Source of the DNA: Desulfobacterales bacterium
GTDB lineage: Bacteria; Desulfobacterota; Desulfobacteria; Desulfobacterales; Desulfosalsimonadaceae
NCBI GenBank assembly: GCA_018224315.1
Contig: JAGTVF010000303.1
Location: 1 to 8,039, forward strand
Reading direction: 5' to 3'
Length of the DNA stretch: 8,039 nt
Positions 6,279-8,039 of the stretch are shown here, piece after piece (the stretch's first letter is position 1; the number at the start of each line of letters is the position of its first letter). The notes beneath the pieces are model-generated. The model had not been told where the DNA came from, ran no database searches, and saw only the letters and a program-made list of their open reading frames with translations. The position numbers and the translations under genes were made by a program.

Positions 6279-7643
6279 TCAGTTTCTGCGCCGTCGCTTT
6301 ACCGGCCGGCCGGAGCCGCCCTTTTTCTGCTTGCCGGCCCGGGGATCCTCTTTTGAGCGGGAGTGTTTTTTGCGCGGCGGAGATTCGGGCATGACCAGCC
6401 ATTCCTCGGGCGGTTCGATGCAGGAAAGCTTGCGGCCCAGGTACTCCTCGATGGCCGGAATATAGAAGGCCTCGCCCTCGTCGGCAAAGCTGACCGCCGT
6501 GCCCAGGGTGCCGGCCCGGCCGGTGCGGCCGATGCGGTGAACATAATCTTCCGGGTCATGGGGCAGTGTAAAGTTGACCACGTGGTTCATGCCCTCGATG
6601 TGAATGCCGCGTCCGGCCACGTCCGTTGCCACCAGCACCCGGATTTTTCCGGTCTTGAAGGCCGCAAGCCGGGACATGCGCTTTTTCTGGTCCACATCCC
6701 CGGAAATCATCTCGCAGTTGATCCCGTAGCGGAAGAAGGTTTCTGTCAGGCGCCGCACTTCATCCTTGCGGTTGCAGAAAATCAGCACCTGCTCCAGGCC
6801 CTGTTTTTCAATCATGTTGTAGAGCAGGCCGAATTTTTCCTCCATGGTGACAATATAGACCACCTGATCCACGGTATCCACGGCCACCTGCTCGGGCTCG
6901 ATCTCCACTGTCACCGGATCCTTGGTCCACTGGGCGCACAGGCGCATGACCTCGCTGGTCAGGGTGGCGGAAAACAGCAGGGTCTGGCGCTTGTCTTTGG
7001 GCGGGGTGGAATGGATGATCTTTCGGACATCCGGGATAAAGCCCATGTCCAGCATCCGGTCGGCCTCGTCAATGATGACGGTTTCCACCTTTCGCAGGGA
7101 AAGATCGCCCCGGCGCTGAAAATCCAGGAGCCGGCCCGGGGTGGCCACCACAATATCGATCACCTCCCGGCGGAGCTGGGTTTGCTGCTTGACGTAATCC
7201 ATGCCGCCAAAAATCGAAAGGATTTTCAAATCGCAGTATTTGGCCAGTTGTTCGGCCTCATCGCTGATCTGCATCACCAGTTCCCGGGTGGGGGCCAGGA
7301 TCAGCACCCTGGGGGTGCCCTTTTTCCGGTTTTCATCCAAAGGACGGTTCCAGAGTCTGGAGATCACAGCAATGAGAAAAGCCGCGGTCTTTCCGGTACC
7401 GGTCTGGGCCCGGCCGCTGGCGTCTTTTCCCAGCAGGGCCGCGGGCAGGATATCGCCCTGGATCGGGGTGCAGCGGGTAAATCCCAGGTCGCTGATGGCG
7501 CGCATCAGGGGCTCCGGGAGGTCAAATTCATCAAATCGAAAGGGTTCTGGTGCAGGAACTGCGGTTTGCCGGACTTTTTCTTCTTCTTTGGGGTCTTCGG
7601 GCGCTGTGTCACCGGCCCGTTCCATGCTTTTTTGTTCTTTCAT
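6279..7643 (-). CDS. rhlB: DEAD-box ATP-dependent RNA helicase, RhlB-like
   Basis: The 454-residue protein carries every helicase motif in order: Q motif CTPIQ (58-62), motif I AQTGTGKT (79-86), Ia PTREL (118-122), Ib TPGR (168-171), II DEAD (192-195), III SAT (225-227), IV IFCN (288-291), V VATDVAGRGIHI (338-349) and VI HRIGRTGR (369-376). Compared from memory with E. coli RhlB, the stretches SATL...EVEPEQ, GDV-QKKR, EDYVHRIGRTGRAG and PAIE-Y-G are shared, which favours RhlB over RhlE or CsdA. An acidic, low-complexity N-terminal tail (1-35) and a very basic C-terminal tail (424-454, ending VKRRRRN) flank the core; the basic tail probably binds RNA. RhlB is known as an RNA-degradosome helicase that binds RNase E, but nothing here shows that partner. 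The start at 7643 has only a weak ribosome site (GAGAG). Met7 is an alternative start. Confidence 0.95.
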   Translation of the reverse strand: MKEQKSMERAGDTAPEDPKEEEKVRQTAVPAPEPFRFDEFDLPEPLMRAISDLGFTRCTPIQGDILPAALLGKDASGRAQTGTGKTAAFLIAVISRLWNRPLDENRKKGTPRVLILAPTRELVMQISDEAEQLAKYCDLKILSIFGGMDYVKQQTQLRREVIDIVVATPGRLLDFQRRGDLSLRKVETVIIDEADRMLDMGFIPDVRKIIHSTPPKDKRQTLLFSATLTSEVMRLCAQWTKDPVTVEIEPEQVAVDTVDQVVYIVTMEEKFGLLYNMIEKQGLEQVLIFCNRKDEVRRLTETFFRYGINCEMISGDVDQKKRMSRLAAFKTGKIRVLVATDVAGRGIHIEGMNHVVNFTLPHDPEDYVHRIGRTGRAGTLGTAVSFADEGEAFYIPAIEEYLGRKLSCIEPPEEWLVMPESPPRKKHSRSKEDPRAGKQKKGGSGRPVKRRRRN

Positions 7644-7666
7644 CTACTCTCTTTTTTCATGGTTAA

Positions 7667-7729
7667 GATGGTTTCGTAAAAAATAAGTTTTTAGATGGCG
7701 CCGTAAAGTTCAATTTTTACGGTGCCATC
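7667..7729. repeat. Three-copy GATGGNNNCGTAAA repeat, two copies forming a 14-bp hairpin
   Basis: The motif GATGGNNNCGTAAA occurs at 7667-7680 and 7694-7707 (direct, 27 bases apart) and inverted at 7716-7729. The second and third copies pair over all 14 bases with one G-U pair and an 8-base loop. The array lies in the presumed 5' leader of the helicase mRNA. In the minus direction the stem is followed by a T run only after about ten bases, so it is not a standard terminator. It may be a short dispersed intergenic repeat, a protein-binding array or an RNA control element. Confidence 0.7.
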
Positions 7730-7745
7730 ATATGTGGTTAAGGAT

Positions 7746-7775
7746 AAAAATTTATCATTATATGATAATATTTTT
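7746..7775 (-). promoter_or_regulatory. AT-rich palindrome overlapping a candidate -10 box for the helicase gene
   Basis: TTATCAT (7752-7758) and ATGATAA (7762-7768) form a perfect palindrome around TAT. With one bulged base, AAAAAT (7746-7751) and ATTTTT (7770-7775) extend the stem. The minus strand reads a perfect TATAAT at 7757-7762 inside it. No good -35 lies 16-18 bases away; the nearest similar hexamer, TTGCAC, is 22 bases away. Transcription from here would give the helicase a leader of about 110 bases that includes the 14-bp hairpin. The site may also be a repressor operator. Confidence 0.35.
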
Positions 7776-7776
7776 A

Positions 7777-8039
7777 AACTTTTGGTGCAAGCCTTAAATT
7801 GACAGTCTTTAAGGCAGAGACATCAAAATTGACCGCAGGGCTTTCTTCCGCCCAGCCATCACCTTCACCGCAGGAGATGGGATAACCGCAGCATCGGCAG
7901 CGGCAGAAGTCCCTTTTAAAAGTCGCTTTTGCCGGTTTTCGCATGAGCCGGGGCGGGTGCGGTTTGTTTGCCTGCGGCGTGCTTTCGGCGATTGGCCAGG
8001 GCCAATCTGTAGCCGAAACCGCGCCAATGCAGTCAAACA
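7777..8039. other. Stretch without a confident gene; several edge-open frames
   Basis: This GC-rich end of the window contains no recognisable gene. On the minus strand one frame is open from the edge (8037) to TAA at 7774-7776. It would give an 87-residue C-terminal fragment with a cysteine cluster CRCRCCGYPISC and the end SALKTVNLRLAPKV. A second minus frame (8036-7809) and a plus frame (from 7811 to the edge) are also stop-free, so openness alone proves nothing in this GC-rich stretch. None of the three has a good ribosome site in view. If the first is real, it is the tail of a minus-strand gene that starts beyond the window and lies upstream of the helicase. The stretch also contains a long imperfect hairpin, listed separately. 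Confidence 0.4.
7965..8039. repeat. Long imperfect inverted repeat (29 base pairs) reaching the window edge
   Basis: Five consecutive arm segments pair in nested order. TGTTTG (7965-7970) pairs with CAAACA (8034-8039), CTGC (7972-7975) with GCAG (8029-8032), GGCG (7976-7979) with CGCC (8022-8025), TTTCGGC (7983-7989) with GCCGAAA (8012-8018), and GATTGGCC (7990-7997) with GGCCAATC (8000-8007). The tip is AG. The interruptions are a 1x1 mismatch, an AAT bulge, a 3x3 internal loop and a TGTA bulge, with both bulges on the right arm. There is no adjacent T run. The outer end may continue beyond the window. Confidence 0.6.

Noticed and set aside
6363..7679. 438-codon open frame on the plus strand
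   Set aside because: It lies entirely opposite the helicase gene, whose motifs are all intact. It is histidine- and glycine-rich nonsense typical of an antisense shadow and has no ribosome site.
7809..8036. 75-codon minus-strand frame starting with TTG
   Set aside because: Two other frames are stop-free over the same bases, there is no ribosome site or recognisable domain, and the composition is basic and low in information.
7965..8039. Integron attC site
   Set aside because: The imperfect hairpin with one-sided bulges recalls attC, but the RYYYAAC and GTTRRRY ends are absent on both strands and no cassette or integrase is in view.
1..8039. CRISPR array, tRNA, rRNA or insertion sequence
   Set aside because: No regularly spaced repeats, cloverleaf pattern, rRNA motif or transposase-like protein was seen on either strand by eye.

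Overview
The window is moderately GC-rich and reads as a chromosome segment from an environmental bacterium. The gene mix fits a Desulfobacterota/Desulfobacterales-like organism: paired acyl-CoA dehydrogenases, a bacterial sucrose synthase, a rubrerythrin-type ferritin-like protein and an RhlB-type helicase. That taxonomic guess is inference only, because no rRNA or tRNA gene is present.

Layout. (1) Positions 3-2071 (+) hold two adjacent acyl-CoA dehydrogenase (ACAD) genes in one transcription unit, the first cut off by the window edge. (2) Positions 2089-5640 (-) hold an AKR11B/YhdN-type aldo/keto reductase followed by a full-length sucrose synthase, with a 141-base leader between them that carries hairpins and a possible promoter. 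(3) Positions 5641-5814 form a divergent promoter region. (4) Positions 5815-6276 (+) encode a small ferritin-like protein with two complete ExxH-type half-sites. (5) Positions 6279-7643 (-) encode an RhlB-like DEAD-box RNA helicase, which converges on the ferritin-like gene with a 2-base gap. (6) Positions 7644-8039 contain no confident gene. They hold a three-copy GATGGNNNCGTAAA repeat that forms a 14-bp hairpin, an AT-rich palindrome containing a perfect TATAAT on the minus strand, and a long imperfect hairpin that reaches the window edge.

How the genes may work together. The main observation is that the two ACADs have complementary defects. The first lacks a glutamate at both known catalytic-base positions and has a degraded TEPxAGSD motif, but keeps the RxxFG and QxxGGYGY flavin motifs. 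The second keeps TEPDAGSD, a KTFISNG segment and a catalytic Glu in the IVD/LCAD position (QQERL), but has lost RxxFG and the GGYGY-type motif. This is the pattern expected of an obligate heteromeric ACAD with composite active sites, as known for the ChsE/FadE pairs of actinobacterial steroid degradation. The substrate cannot be told from this window. The sucrose synthase interconverts sucrose and NDP-glucose plus fructose. Its nucleotide pocket differs from the plant enzymes, which suggests ADP use or mixed specificity. No sucrose-phosphate synthase, fructokinase or invertase lies nearby. The remaining genes look like housekeeping or stress functions.
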